NCBI RefSeq assembly: GCF_001189965.1 | Contig: NZ_LFLU01000017.1 | Span: forward strand, 58,020 to 122,019 | Source of the DNA: Herbaspirillum rhizosphaerae | GTDB lineage: Bacteria; Pseudomonadota; Gammaproteobacteria; Burkholderiales; Burkholderiaceae_D | DNA length: 64,000 nt | Direction: 5' to 3' | Shown here: piece after piece, positions 29,924-37,840 of the stretch | Numbering within the stretch: the first letter of the stretch is position 1 | Layout of the letters: each line of letters starts with the position of its first letter | Position numbers and translations under genes: made by a program | Notes under the pieces: model-generated | Told to the model about the DNA's origin: nothing | The model's input: the letters and a program-made list of their open reading frames with translations, nothing else | The model's database searches: none

Positions 29924-30607
29924 TCATGGCTGTAAAAAGGAAATGCCGGCGCGCGCGGCGGTGTGCAGCAAGTGCACCTGCATCGCCGCACGGGCGCCGT
30001 CGGCGTCGCCGGCGGAGATCGCCGCAGCGATGGCGCGATGTTCTTCGGCTGGCTCCCAGATGCGCGAATGGTCGGCGAACGGCAGGCGCAGGCTGTGGCT
30101 GATGCGGGTTTCGAAATCGCGGGAAATCTGCAGCAGGCCGGGGTTGCCGGACAACTCGGCGATCAGTTGATGGAAGGCCAGGTCGGCCTGCGATGCGCTG
30201 ACCAGGTCCACGGTCTTGAGCGCATCTTCAAAACGCGCCTGCACGCTCCACAGGCGCGGCGTGGTGTGCGTGTTGGTGACGCGCGCGGCCAGTGCGGCGG
30301 CGTCGGGTTCAATGACGTAGCGCAGTTGAAAGGTGGATTGCAACTCCGCCGACGATGGCGCGGCCGAGCTCGCTTTTTCCTTGGCGGCGGGATGGCTGCG
30401 GCCGGAGGTGACCAGCGTGCCCTTGCCCGGCATGGAGCGGATGAAGCCCAGCGCTTCGAGCATCGACAAGGCTTCGCGCAAGGAAGCGCGGCTGATGCCC
30501 AGCGACTCGGCGAGATCGCGCTGGCCGGGCAGCATCTGGCCGGTCTTGTAGGTCCCGGACAGGATCTGGCGTTGCAAGGTCTGCGCGGCGATATTGGGCA
30601 TGCTCAT
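29924..30607 (-). CDS. GntR-family (FadR/FCD) transcriptional regulator
   Basis: A 227-residue regulator with an N-terminal winged helix-turn-helix (LPGQRDLAESLGISRASLREALSMLEALGFI, roughly residues 25-56; key part SLREALSMLEALG) and a C-terminal all-helical FCD ligand domain with conserved histidines and an ELSGNP segment. It is transcribed first in the same direction as the ABC/amidase/allA genes and is preceded by an 18-base palindrome that is a good candidate for its own operator. It probably represses or activates the operon in response to an organic-acid or ureide effector (inference). Confidence 0.88.
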   Translation of the reverse strand: MSMPNIAAQTLQRQILSGTYKTGQMLPGQRDLAESLGISRASLREALSMLEALGFIRSMPGKGTLVTSGRSHPAAKEKASSAAPSSAELQSTFQLRYVIEPDAAALAARVTNTHTTPRLWSVQARFEDALKTVDLVSASQADLAFHQLIAELSGNPGLLQISRDFETRISHSLRLPFADHSRIWEPAEEHRAIAAAISAGDADGARAAMQVHLLHTAARAGISFLQP

Positions 30608-30623
30608 CGATTTTCCCTTTTTT

Positions 30624-30641
30624 GGTCTGACTGGTCAGACC
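30624..30641. promoter_or_regulatory. candidate GntR/FCD operator palindrome
   Basis: GGTCTGACTGGTCAGACC is a perfect 8-2-8 palindrome 17 bases upstream of the regulator ATG. It resembles the TGGT-N-ACCA-type sites of FadR-subfamily regulators, so autoregulation is likely. Confidence 0.65.
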
Positions 30642-30901
30642 GCAAGAATCGATATAGCAAGTGATGTGCCACCTACCTCGAAAAATGTCGATTACATAGA
30701 CGAGACGAGGCTTGCCGCGTTGAAGATCACAGGCTCGCAGCGTGCGGATGAGCGGTGAAAAAACGCTCCGAAAGAAACCGCCGCACGAATTTCATGCAGG
30801 CGCGTGTGCGAAAGCGTGCACGGAAAATGGAGATGAAAAATGAGGAGAGGCGATGCGCAAGTGGGTGCAGATTTTTCCGCCCAGTGCGCGATCACTACAT
30901 A

Positions 30902-30983
30902 CCGTCGTCCTGACGAAAGTCAGGACCCAGCGTCGTATCGACGGTCATCGCGACACTGGGTCCCGGCGTTCGCCGGGACGACC
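30902..30983. repeat. intergenic palindromic repeat, copy 1
   Basis: An 80-base element made of a hairpin GTCCTGAC-GAAA-GTCAGGAC, a central pair ACCCAGCGTCG / CGACACTGGGT and a second hairpin GTCCCGGCG-CGCCGGGAC. A closely similar copy is at 44638. It is too short to code and resembles the REP/MITE-like elements behind the VIPANAGIQ-type spurious peptides in many proteobacterial genomes. Confidence 0.8.
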
Positions 30984-31032
30984 AGAAAGAAGAAGAGATT
31001 TGCGAGGGAGTTGTTAAGCAGCGCCGGTGTCA

Positions 31033-32259
31033 TCAGGCCTGAGGCGCCACCGCCGGCATGGTGTGACGCGCGACGTAGCGATACAGCAGCAGCGCGGCGA
31101 CGCCGCACACCGCCATCACGGTCACCAGCGGCAGCGCCGTGCCGTCGTGCCACAAGCCCATCACGACGCCGGACAGCATGCCGATGCCGAATTGCAGCGT
31201 GCCCATCAGCGCCGCCGCGGTGCCGGCCTGTTTGCCTTGCTGCGCCAGCGCGATGGCCGAGGCGTTGGGGCCGACGAAACCGTGGCAGGACAGGAAGCCG
31301 AAGAAACCGATCAGCAGCAGCGGCAAGCTCTCGTAGCCGCAGACGACCAATACCGCCACCGTGGTGGTCAGGATGGCCGGAATCCAGATGATCTTGCCCA
31401 GTACGCGGTCGGCGCTGCGCTTGATCACCAGACGCGCATTGATCTGCGAACAGGCGATCAGGCCGATGGCGTTGGCGCCGAAGACGAAGCCGAAGTTCTG
31501 CGGCTTGATGCCGTGCAGTTCAATGATCACAAACGGACCGCCGGAAATATACGCAAACAGACCGGCCTGGATCAAACCGCCACACAGGACGTAGGCCATG
31601 AACTGGCGATGCCGCAACAGGTCGAGATACTGGCGCAGCACGCGCCCAAGGTGCAGCGGCACCACATGGGCAGCGTCGCGGGTTTCTTCCATCACGCGGT
31701 GGGTGCAGATCAGGCAGATGGCGCCGAACACGGTCAGCGTGGCGAAGATGGCGCGCCAGGTCGAGAAGGTGAGCAACAAGCCGCCGATGAAGGGCGCGAG
31801 GATGGGCGCCAGGCCGAACACCAGCATCAGCATCGAGAAAGCGCGGGCGGCGCCTTCCGCGCCCATCTTGTCGCGCACCACCGCGCGCGGGATCACCATG
31901 CCGGAGCTGCCGCCCAGGCCCTGGAAGAAACGCAGCACCAGCAGCGTTTCGATATTCGGCGCCAGGGTGCAGCCGATCGACGACAGGACATATAAACAGA
32001 TGCCGAAATACAGCGGCGGCTTGCGGCCGAAACGATCGCTGATCGGACCATAAAACATTTGCCCCAGCGCCAGCCCGACCAGGAAGGTCGACAGCGTCAG
32101 CTGAATCGTGTTGCTGCCCACGCCGAGATCCTTGGCGATGAAGGAAAAACTGGGCAGGTACATGTCGATCGACAAGGCGCCCATCGCCGTCAGCGCGGCC
32201 ATCAAGATCAGCCAGCCGGGAAGGCGTTTGCCCTGAAAAGGCGAAGAGTCTGTATGCAT
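31033..32259 (-). CDS. MFS multidrug efflux protein, Bcr/CflA family
   Basis: A 408-residue carrier of the Bcr/CflA drug:proton antiporter group with twelve membrane helices. Motif ALSIDMYLPSF in helix 1, the GQMFYGPISDRFGRKPPLY loop (motif A) and LRFFQGLGGSSGMVIPRAVVRD (motif C region) are typical. The ATG at 32259 is chosen because it precedes the first helix by the usual distance; the open frame continues upstream without resembling protein. Substrates cannot be predicted. Confidence 0.88.
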   Translation of the reverse strand: MHTDSSPFQGKRLPGWLILMAALTAMGALSIDMYLPSFSFIAKDLGVGSNTIQLTLSTFLVGLALGQMFYGPISDRFGRKPPLYFGICLYVLSSIGCTLAPNIETLLVLRFFQGLGGSSGMVIPRAVVRDKMGAEGAARAFSMLMLVFGLAPILAPFIGGLLLTFSTWRAIFATLTVFGAICLICTHRVMEETRDAAHVVPLHLGRVLRQYLDLLRHRQFMAYVLCGGLIQAGLFAYISGGPFVIIELHGIKPQNFGFVFGANAIGLIACSQINARLVIKRSADRVLGKIIWIPAILTTTVAVLVVCGYESLPLLLIGFFGFLSCHGFVGPNASAIALAQQGKQAGTAAALMGTLQFGIGMLSGVVMGLWHDGTALPLVTVMAVCGVAALLLYRYVARHTMPAVAPQA

Positions 32260-32637
32260 GAAAAAATGACAAATACCGCCTGATGCAAAAGACGGTCGAA
32301 CCAGAAGAGAGGGAATGATTTGCGCAAATTGATCGCCGCAGAACGGCATGTGACGCCGGCCATTATACCGTCTGGGAGACAAAGCTTCCGGCGGGCGTTG
32401 CGGGCGGATAAGCGGCGGACCAGCGGCAGACAAAGCAGCGCACGCCGGATACCGGCCAAGGATGGCGCGGCGACAACGAAGACGTAAATTTTTCCGCAGA
32501 ACCCTCAACATTCACCTGCAAAATACCTAAAAGATGGCACACTGAATGTTGAATAAAAAAAGCTGGACGAACACTTCTCCGTACTACGCGGAATGTTTTA
32601 TAAGTAGCCAGATTGGGGAAGGTTTCAGGAAAGATTC
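32260..32637. other. divergent promoter region between efflux and binding-protein genes
   Basis: This 378-base spacer serves two divergent genes. Apart from the inverted repeat at 32505-32552 I see no RNA gene or supported reading frame. Confidence 0.5.
32505..32552. promoter_or_regulatory. spaced inverted repeat upstream of the sugar-type binding protein
   Basis: Perfect ten-base arms TCAACATTCA and TGAATGTTGA are separated by 28 bases, ending 85 bases before the start codon. It could be a pair of operator half-sites or an RNA hairpin; no regulator gene is adjacent. Confidence 0.45.
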
Positions 32638-33954
32638 ATGGGTCACGCAGCAAGAAAAAGAGCCTCGGGTGTTTTCACCACGTTTGCCGCCATTGCCGTT
32701 CTCTGTAGTTGCAGTCTGTTGTCGGCCTGCGATCAGTCTGCCGGCAGCGCTTCTTCCGTACCTGCGACGCACACGCGTCTCACCGCGCTGATCTGGGCGC
32801 CGGACTGGCCGGAGGAAATGCACAAGATCGCCGATGCCTTCCATCGCGAGAATCCCGACATCACCGTCGACGTGCAGTTCATGATCGGCAACTCGGTCGA
32901 AGAAAACCTCAAACCCAAAGTCGCCACCAACAACCTGCCCGACCTGGTCTCGGTCAATCCGAACGCCTATGCCGCCGAACTGGCGACGCAAGGCATTCTG
33001 GCCGACGTCGGCGGCAGCGCCGCCTGGGACAATATGCTGGATTCGCTCAAGCCCGACTGGACCACGCTGTACGGCAAGCGTTTCGGCATTTCGGGCGGGG
33101 TCGCAGCGACGCTGATCTATTACAACAAGGACATGTTCCGCAAAGCCGGCATCACGGCCTTGCCGGGCAACTTCGACGAATTTCTCGCTACCTGCGCTGC
33201 ACTGCGCAAGGCCGGCTTCACGCCCATCGTCTGGAGCGGCGCGTTTCCCAACATGCTGGCCAACGGTCCGTTCAGTTCCGGCTTCGCCAACAATGTGGTC
33301 GCACATCATCCGAAAGACTGGAAGGCCCGCATCGCCGACGGCAGTCTCGACCTGAACAACGACGCCGCCGTCGACATCTTCGCCAAGATCAAGTTGATCG
33401 CCGACAAGGGCTATGTCCAGCGCGGCTACATGAGCACCGGCTACGACGAAGGCAACCGCCTGTTCGCCGAGGGCAAGGCGGCCATGGCGTTCCAGGGCAC
33501 ATGGTCGTCGGGACAGTTGATGCACGGCAATCATTTTGAAACCGGGACGTTTGTGCCGCCCTGGAACGCGCCGGGAAAAACCGTGGTCCCGGTGGTCGGC
33601 AGCGAGACCGGTTTCGCCGTTGCCGAAACACGCAACAAGAAGGCGGCGATGAAATTCCTCGAATTCATCTACGACAAGGGTTATCCCATCCTGCAGAACA
33701 AGCGGCAAAACGTCTCTCCGCTGAAATACGTCGGCGGCAAGACCGTCACTGACCAGAAAATCGTCGACTATGTAGAACACGTCGCTCAGGCGCCGCTAAC
33801 GGCCGGACCGTATTATTCGTATCTGCCGACCAACACCATCGACATGCTGCACCCCTTGCTGCAAGATGTGCTGTTCGGTAAAAAAACCCCGCGCCAGGCG
33901 GCCCAGGCGCTCGAGAAATCGATCCGGCATGAAGCCAGAACGGAGAACAAGTAA
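32638..33954 (+). CDS. family 1 (sugar-type) extracellular solute-binding lipoprotein
   Basis: A 438-residue SBP_bac_1 protein. The signal peptide ends in a lipobox LLSACD, giving a lipidated C31 followed by aspartate, which in enterobacteria keeps lipoproteins in the inner membrane. The mature part has the family core (FHRENPDITVDVQF, then YYNKDMFRKAGI and FAEGKAAMAFQGTW). A ribosome-binding site aggaaag precedes the ATG. No ABC permease or ATPase gene is nearby; instead a membrane diguanylate cyclase follows 86 bases downstream. It may therefore present a ligand to that cyclase or to a chemoreceptor rather than to a transporter (inference). Confidence 0.88.
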   Translation: MGHAARKRASGVFTTFAAIAVLCSCSLLSACDQSAGSASSVPATHTRLTALIWAPDWPEEMHKIADAFHRENPDITVDVQFMIGNSVEENLKPKVATNNLPDLVSVNPNAYAAELATQGILADVGGSAAWDNMLDSLKPDWTTLYGKRFGISGGVAATLIYYNKDMFRKAGITALPGNFDEFLATCAALRKAGFTPIVWSGAFPNMLANGPFSSGFANNVVAHHPKDWKARIADGSLDLNNDAAVDIFAKIKLIADKGYVQRGYMSTGYDEGNRLFAEGKAAMAFQGTWSSGQLMHGNHFETGTFVPPWNAPGKTVVPVVGSETGFAVAETRNKKAAMKFLEFIYDKGYPILQNKRQNVSPLKYVGGKTVTDQKIVDYVEHVAQAPLTAGPYYSYLPTNTIDMLHPLLQDVLFGKKTPRQAAQALEKSIRHEARTENK

Positions 33955-34040
33955 GCCATGCGCTGCTTCCCTGCGACCACAGCATCGGTACATCACCTCA
34001 CGCCATCGGTGCGCCATGCCGCGTGCGGAAAGTTGCCCTC

Positions 34041-35771
34041 ATGAGAAGCCTGCTGGATTTCCTGTCGCTGAAACTGCTGCGCAAGATCGAGATTCGCTAC
34101 CGGCTGATCAATTCCTTCGTGCTGGTATCGCTGGTGCCGCTGCTGATTGCCGGCATCGTCGCCTATCGCGAATCGAGCAACGCCTCGCAGGAAAAGATCC
34201 GCATCTTCGCCGGCGAAGTGGTCAAGCAGGTCGCGCAGAATATGCTGCAGCAAATCGAGAAAATCGAATCCTCCAGCGAAGAACTGGTGGTGTCCGGACG
34301 CATGCAAGGCGCGCTGGCGGCCTACTACAGCAGCAACGAATCCGAGCGCGCCGCCGCGCATGCCGAGATGACGCGGCTGATGCTGGAGAACTACGGTTCC
34401 TTCGAGTACGTCAACCAGAAGTATGTGCTCGACCGCAAGCACAGGATCATGGATGCCCAGGTGTTTGCGCAGCTCGGCGACGGCGTCGCCCACTTCGTCG
34501 ACGATGCGCCCGACATGAAGGGCAAACCCTATTGGAGCACCTACAGCACCGCCGCCGGCCAGAAGAGCGTGGTGATGCTGCGCGACATCCTGTTCAAGGG
34601 CAACAACCGGCTGGCCGGCACCTTGTTCGTCGGACTCAAGCCGACCCATTTTTCGCGCATCTTCGATTCGGTCGATCTCGGCTACGGCTCACGGCTGTTC
34701 GTCATCGACAGCCGCGACGGCAGCATCGTCGTCAGCGGCAGCCAGGACAACAGCGATGCCGTGGAAGCCGGCCTGGCAGGCGCCATTGCCCAGACGGTCG
34801 CCAACGGCGGCAAGGACTTCACGTCTTACCAGGACAACAACAAGAAAAAGCATCTGGCGGCCTTCGCACCGATTCCGCACACCGACTGGATGGTGGTGAG
34901 CACCACGCCGCTCAATGCGCTCAACGCCGAAGTGCGCTCGATCCGCAACAAGATCGTCTTCATCGGCGTGCTGTGCTTCATCGTTTCGTTCGCGCTGTCC
35001 TTCATCATCGCGCGCAGCATTTCGCTGCCGCTCAAGCAGCTGGTCGGCGTGATGAAAGAAACCAAAACCGGCAACTACCTGATCCGCATGGACTACGAAG
35101 GCAAGGATGAGATCACGGTGCTGTCGCAGCGCTTCAACGAAATGGCCAGCAAGGTCTACCAGCACAACGAACATCTGGAAGAACAGGTCGCCGCGCGCAC
35201 CCGCGAGCTGGAACTGGTCAATCAGAAACTGGAAGCCCTGAGCGCCACCGACAGCCTCACCGGCATCGCCAACCGGCGCCGCTTCGACGAGGCGCTGGCT
35301 ACCGAATTGCGGCGTGCGGTGCGGTCGCAAAAACCGCTGGCGCTGCTGATGCTGGACGTCGACTTTTTCAAGAACTACAACGACCGCTACGGTCACCTGG
35401 CCGGCGACGATTGCCTGCGCACCGTGGCGCAGATCCTGCGCACCAGCTCGCGCCGCGCCACCGACCTGGCGGCGCGCTACGGCGGCGAAGAGTTTTCCAT
35501 CATCGTCGCCGAAAGCGACAGCACCCACGCCATGCAACTGGGGGAAAACATCCGCAGCGCCATCGAAAACCTGCACATCCCGCATGATGAGTCGCCGTTC
35601 GGCTACGTGACCTGCAGCATCGGCGTGACGGCGGTGCAGGTCGATGACAACATGACTACCGACACCCTGCTGCGCATGGCCGACGTGGCGATGTACCTGG
35701 CCAAATCGCAGGGCCGCAATCGCGTCGTGCTCAACGACCGCAACGGCATCGCCGGCGGACCGGCAGCCTGA
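34041..35771 (+). CDS. membrane diguanylate cyclase with periplasmic sensor, HAMP and GGDEF domains
   Basis: A 576-residue cyclase. TM1 is about residues 24-42, a periplasmic Cache-like sensor of about 260 residues follows, then TM2 near 305-327, a HAMP linker, a coiled coil (HLEEQVAARTRELELVNQKL) and a GGDEF domain. The active site is GGEEF at 481-485, with the inhibitory I-site RATD exactly five residues before it, so both synthesis of cyclic di-GMP and product inhibition are expected. The ATG at 34041 is preferred over an in-frame GTG at 34023. The position after a permease-less binding lipoprotein suggests a two-part sensing unit. Confidence 0.9.
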   Translation: MRSLLDFLSLKLLRKIEIRYRLINSFVLVSLVPLLIAGIVAYRESSNASQEKIRIFAGEVVKQVAQNMLQQIEKIESSSEELVVSGRMQGALAAYYSSNESERAAAHAEMTRLMLENYGSFEYVNQKYVLDRKHRIMDAQVFAQLGDGVAHFVDDAPDMKGKPYWSTYSTAAGQKSVVMLRDILFKGNNRLAGTLFVGLKPTHFSRIFDSVDLGYGSRLFVIDSRDGSIVVSGSQDNSDAVEAGLAGAIAQTVANGGKDFTSYQDNNKKKHLAAFAPIPHTDWMVVSTTPLNALNAEVRSIRNKIVFIGVLCFIVSFALSFIIARSISLPLKQLVGVMKETKTGNYLIRMDYEGKDEITVLSQRFNEMASKVYQHNEHLEEQVAARTRELELVNQKLEALSATDSLTGIANRRRFDEALATELRRAVRSQKPLALLMLDVDFFKNYNDRYGHLAGDDCLRTVAQILRTSSRRATDLAARYGGEEFSIIVAESDSTHAMQLGENIRSAIENLHIPHDESPFGYVTCSIGVTAVQVDDNMTTDTLLRMADVAMYLAKSQGRNRVVLNDRNGIAGGPAA

Positions 35772-35794
35772 TGCCCATCCTCTGACGAACCTTC

Positions 35795-35869
35795 CCGGCG
35801 GTATGTTTTCTCCGGCCTGCCTGAACATGCCGCAGTTATTAATTCTTCAATAACAAAACATGCCGCCGG
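35795..35869 (+). terminator. large 3' stem with a competing alternative pairing
   Basis: After the cyclase gene, the arm CCGGCGGTATGTTTT can pair with AAAACATGCCGCCGG (35855-35869, one G-U pair) over 45 bases, or instead with the nearer AACATGCCGC (35824-35833). A small GTTATT/AATAAC hairpin lies inside. It may be a transcript end, or a switch ahead of the next chemoreceptor gene. Confidence 0.5.
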
Positions 35870-35950
35870 ACGCGACGTGGCCGCTTTCATCCGCCATAAA
35901 GCCCCGCTTTACCGGCCTTTTCGCCGGATTGCCATGTTGCCGGCTGGCAT

Positions 35951-35983
35951 AGTATGCATACTGCCCGTGCATCCCCTGCACGG
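35951..35983. promoter_or_regulatory. palindrome plus hairpin upstream of a chemoreceptor gene
   Basis: The 12-base palindrome AGTATGCATACT is followed at once by a hairpin with arms CCGTGCA and TGCACGG and a five-base loop, ending 30 bases before the chemoreceptor ATG. Likely operator or leader structure. Confidence 0.4.
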
Positions 35984-36013
35984 TAACGACAACAATATCT
36001 GGACGAGACAAAC

Positions 36014-37744
36014 ATGAAAAATATCCGCATCGGTTCGCGGCTGGGGCTTGGATTTGCCCTGGTGTTATCCCTGCTGGTGTTGATGACCGTGATCGGCGTA
36101 TGGCGCCTGCAGGACATCGGCAGTCGCACCGCCAGCATGATCAGCCAGGATCTGCTGAAAGAGCGGCTGGCCTCGGAATGGGCTGCCAATATCGACGCCA
36201 ACGGCGTGCGCACCGTGGCGCTGATCAAGAGCAGCAACCCCGATCACCAGAAATTCTTCAAGGACCAGGTCGCCGGCACCGTTGACCGCACCAGCGCCGT
36301 CCAGAAGCAGCTCGATGAAATGATCAAGTCCGATGAAGGACGCAAATTATTCAATTCGCTGCTGGAGCAGCGCAAGGTTTACAACGATCTGCGCAACAAG
36401 GTTTTCAAGATGAAGGAAGCCGGCGACGAAGCCGGCGCTCTGGCCGAACTCGACGGCAAGCTGATCCCGGCGATGAAGGAATACACTGCGCGCGTCAACG
36501 CGGTCGCGGCACACCAGAAGGACGTGATCAATCGCAATGCCGCCATCGTTGACGACCAGTACCGTTCCGGTCGCATGATTCTGATCGCCGTCGGCGTGGT
36601 GGCGCTGCTGCTGGGCATTCTGACCTCGTGGCGTCTGGCCGAAGGCATCACGCGTCCGCTGCACCGCGCCGTGCAAGCGACCGCCGCCGTCGCGGCAGGC
36701 GACCTCAGCAATCACGTCGTCGTGGATCGCAAGGATGAAATCGGCCAGTTGCTGCAAGGTCTGCACGACATGACGCAGAATCTGCTCAAGACCGTGCGCG
36801 AGGTCCGCTCCGGCGCCGACACCATCGCCACCGCATCATCCGAAATCGCCACCGGCAATCTCGACCTGTCGTCGCGCACCGAGCAGCAAGCCGGCTCGCT
36901 GGAAGAAACCGCCTCCGCCGTCGAACAACTGACCTCCACCGTCAAGCAGAACGCCGACAATGCACGCGAAGCCAATGAGCTGGCCTTGTCGGCATCCAGG
37001 GTTGCAGTCGAAGGCGGCGCCGTGGTCGGACAGGTGGTCGACACCATGGACGCCATCAACGAATCCTCGCGCCGCATCGTCGACATCATCAGCGTGATCG
37101 ACGGCATTGCGTTCCAGACCAACATCCTGGCGCTCAACGCCGCAGTGGAAGCCGCGCGCGCCGGCGAGCAAGGCCGCGGCTTTGCGGTGGTGGCGTCGGA
37201 AGTGCGCAGCCTGGCGCAACGCTCGGCGTCTGCCGCCAAGGAAATCAAAACACTCATCGGCGACTCCGTCGACAAGGTCGGCTCAGGCACGCGTCTGGTG
37301 GAGCAGGCCGGCAAGACCATGGCCGACGTCGTCAGCAGCGTCAAACGCGTGAGCGACATCGTGGCCGAGATCAGCGCCGCCACGCAAGAACAGAGCACCG
37401 GCATCGGCGAAGTCAATCATGCCATCACGCAGATGGATCAGGTGACGCAGCAAAATGCGGCGCTGGTGGAACAGGCTGCCGCCGCTGCGGGTTCGCTGCA
37501 GGATCAGGCTGCGCGTCTGGCGGAGGTGGTCAGCGTGTTCAAGCTGGATGCCAACGGTGTTGCGATCGCCGCATCGTCGCCACGTGCGCCGGCGGCTGCC
37601 GCTGCGCCGCTCAGGAACATTACGCCGCAACGCCCTGCCGCACTTGGCGCCGGCGCGAACCGGCCGGCAACACGCCTCATCCCGCCGCCGCAACCGGCAA
37701 GAAAGCCGGTCAACGGCGGTTCGGAAGAGTGGGAAACCTTCTGA
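36014..37744 (+). CDS. methyl-accepting chemotaxis protein with WETF tail
   Basis: A 576-residue chemoreceptor. TM1 lies at about residues 10-30 and TM2 at 187-207, enclosing a four-helix-bundle-type sensor. The HAMP segment [12 protein letters not shown] is followed by the signalling domain with [18 protein letters not shown] and [17 protein letters not shown]. The Pro/Ala-rich tail ends in EEWETF, the high-affinity CheR/CheB docking sequence. It is downstream of the diguanylate cyclase and convergent with another chemoreceptor, separated by a strong terminator. Ligand unknown. Confidence 0.93.
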   Translation: MKNIRIGSRLGLGFALVLSLLVLMTVIGVWRLQDIGSRTASMISQDLLKERLASEWAANIDANGVRTVALIKSSNPDHQKFFKDQVAGTVDRTSAVQKQLDEMIKSDEGRKLFNSLLEQRKVYNDLRNKVFKMKEAGDEAGALAELDGKLIPAMKEYTARVNAVAAHQKDVINRNAAIVDDQYRSGRMILIAVGVVALLLGILTSWRLAEGITRPLHRAVQATAAVAAGDLSNHVVVDRKDEIGQLLQGLHDMTQNLLKTVREVRSGADTIATASSEIATGNLDLSSRTEQQAGSLEETASAVEQLTSTVKQNADNAREANELALSASRVAVEGGAVVGQVVDTMDAINESSRRIVDIISVIDGIAFQTNILALNAAVEAARAGEQGRGFAVVASEVRSLAQRSASAAKEIKTLIGDSVDKVGSGTRLVEQAGKTMADVVSSVKRVSDIVAEISAATQEQSTGIGEVNHAITQMDQVTQQNAALVEQAAAAAGSLQDQAARLAEVVSVFKLDANGVAIAASSPRAPAAAAAPLRNITPQRPAALGAGANRPATRLIPPPQPARKPVNGGSEEWETF

Positions 37745-37777
37745 ACGAAGACTCCGGCTTGAAGCAAAGCCGATATG

Positions 37778-37811
37778 AAAACGGGCGCCTTGTTACAGGC
37801 GCCCGTTTTTT
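37778..37811 (+). terminator. Rho-independent terminator between two convergent chemoreceptor genes
   Basis: Arms AAAACGGGCGCCT and AGGCGCCCGTTTT with a six-base loop and a T-tract on the plus strand; the other strand also has a short T run, so it may act in both directions. Confidence 0.9.
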
Positions 37812-37840
37812 ATTGTTGCCACAGCGTGCAGCAATACCGA

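Larger units (their letters stand above)
30608..31032. other. gene-free spacer holding the operator and a palindromic repeat
   Basis: The 425 bases between the GntR gene and the Bcr/CflA gene contain the regulator's upstream palindrome and one copy of the dispersed palindromic element; no gene is supported. Confidence 0.6.

Noticed and set aside
30692..30895. A 67-residue minus-strand frame in the spacer beyond the GntR gene
   Set aside because: No ribosome-binding site, no family features, and it lies in a promoter/repeat region.
30902..30983. Palindromic element considered as an insertion sequence
   Set aside because: It is about 80 bases, has no transposase and no visible target duplication; a REP/MITE-like repeat fits better.
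35795..35869. Considered as a known c-di-GMP riboswitch
   Set aside because: The conserved core of the GEMM families is not visible; only alternative stems are.
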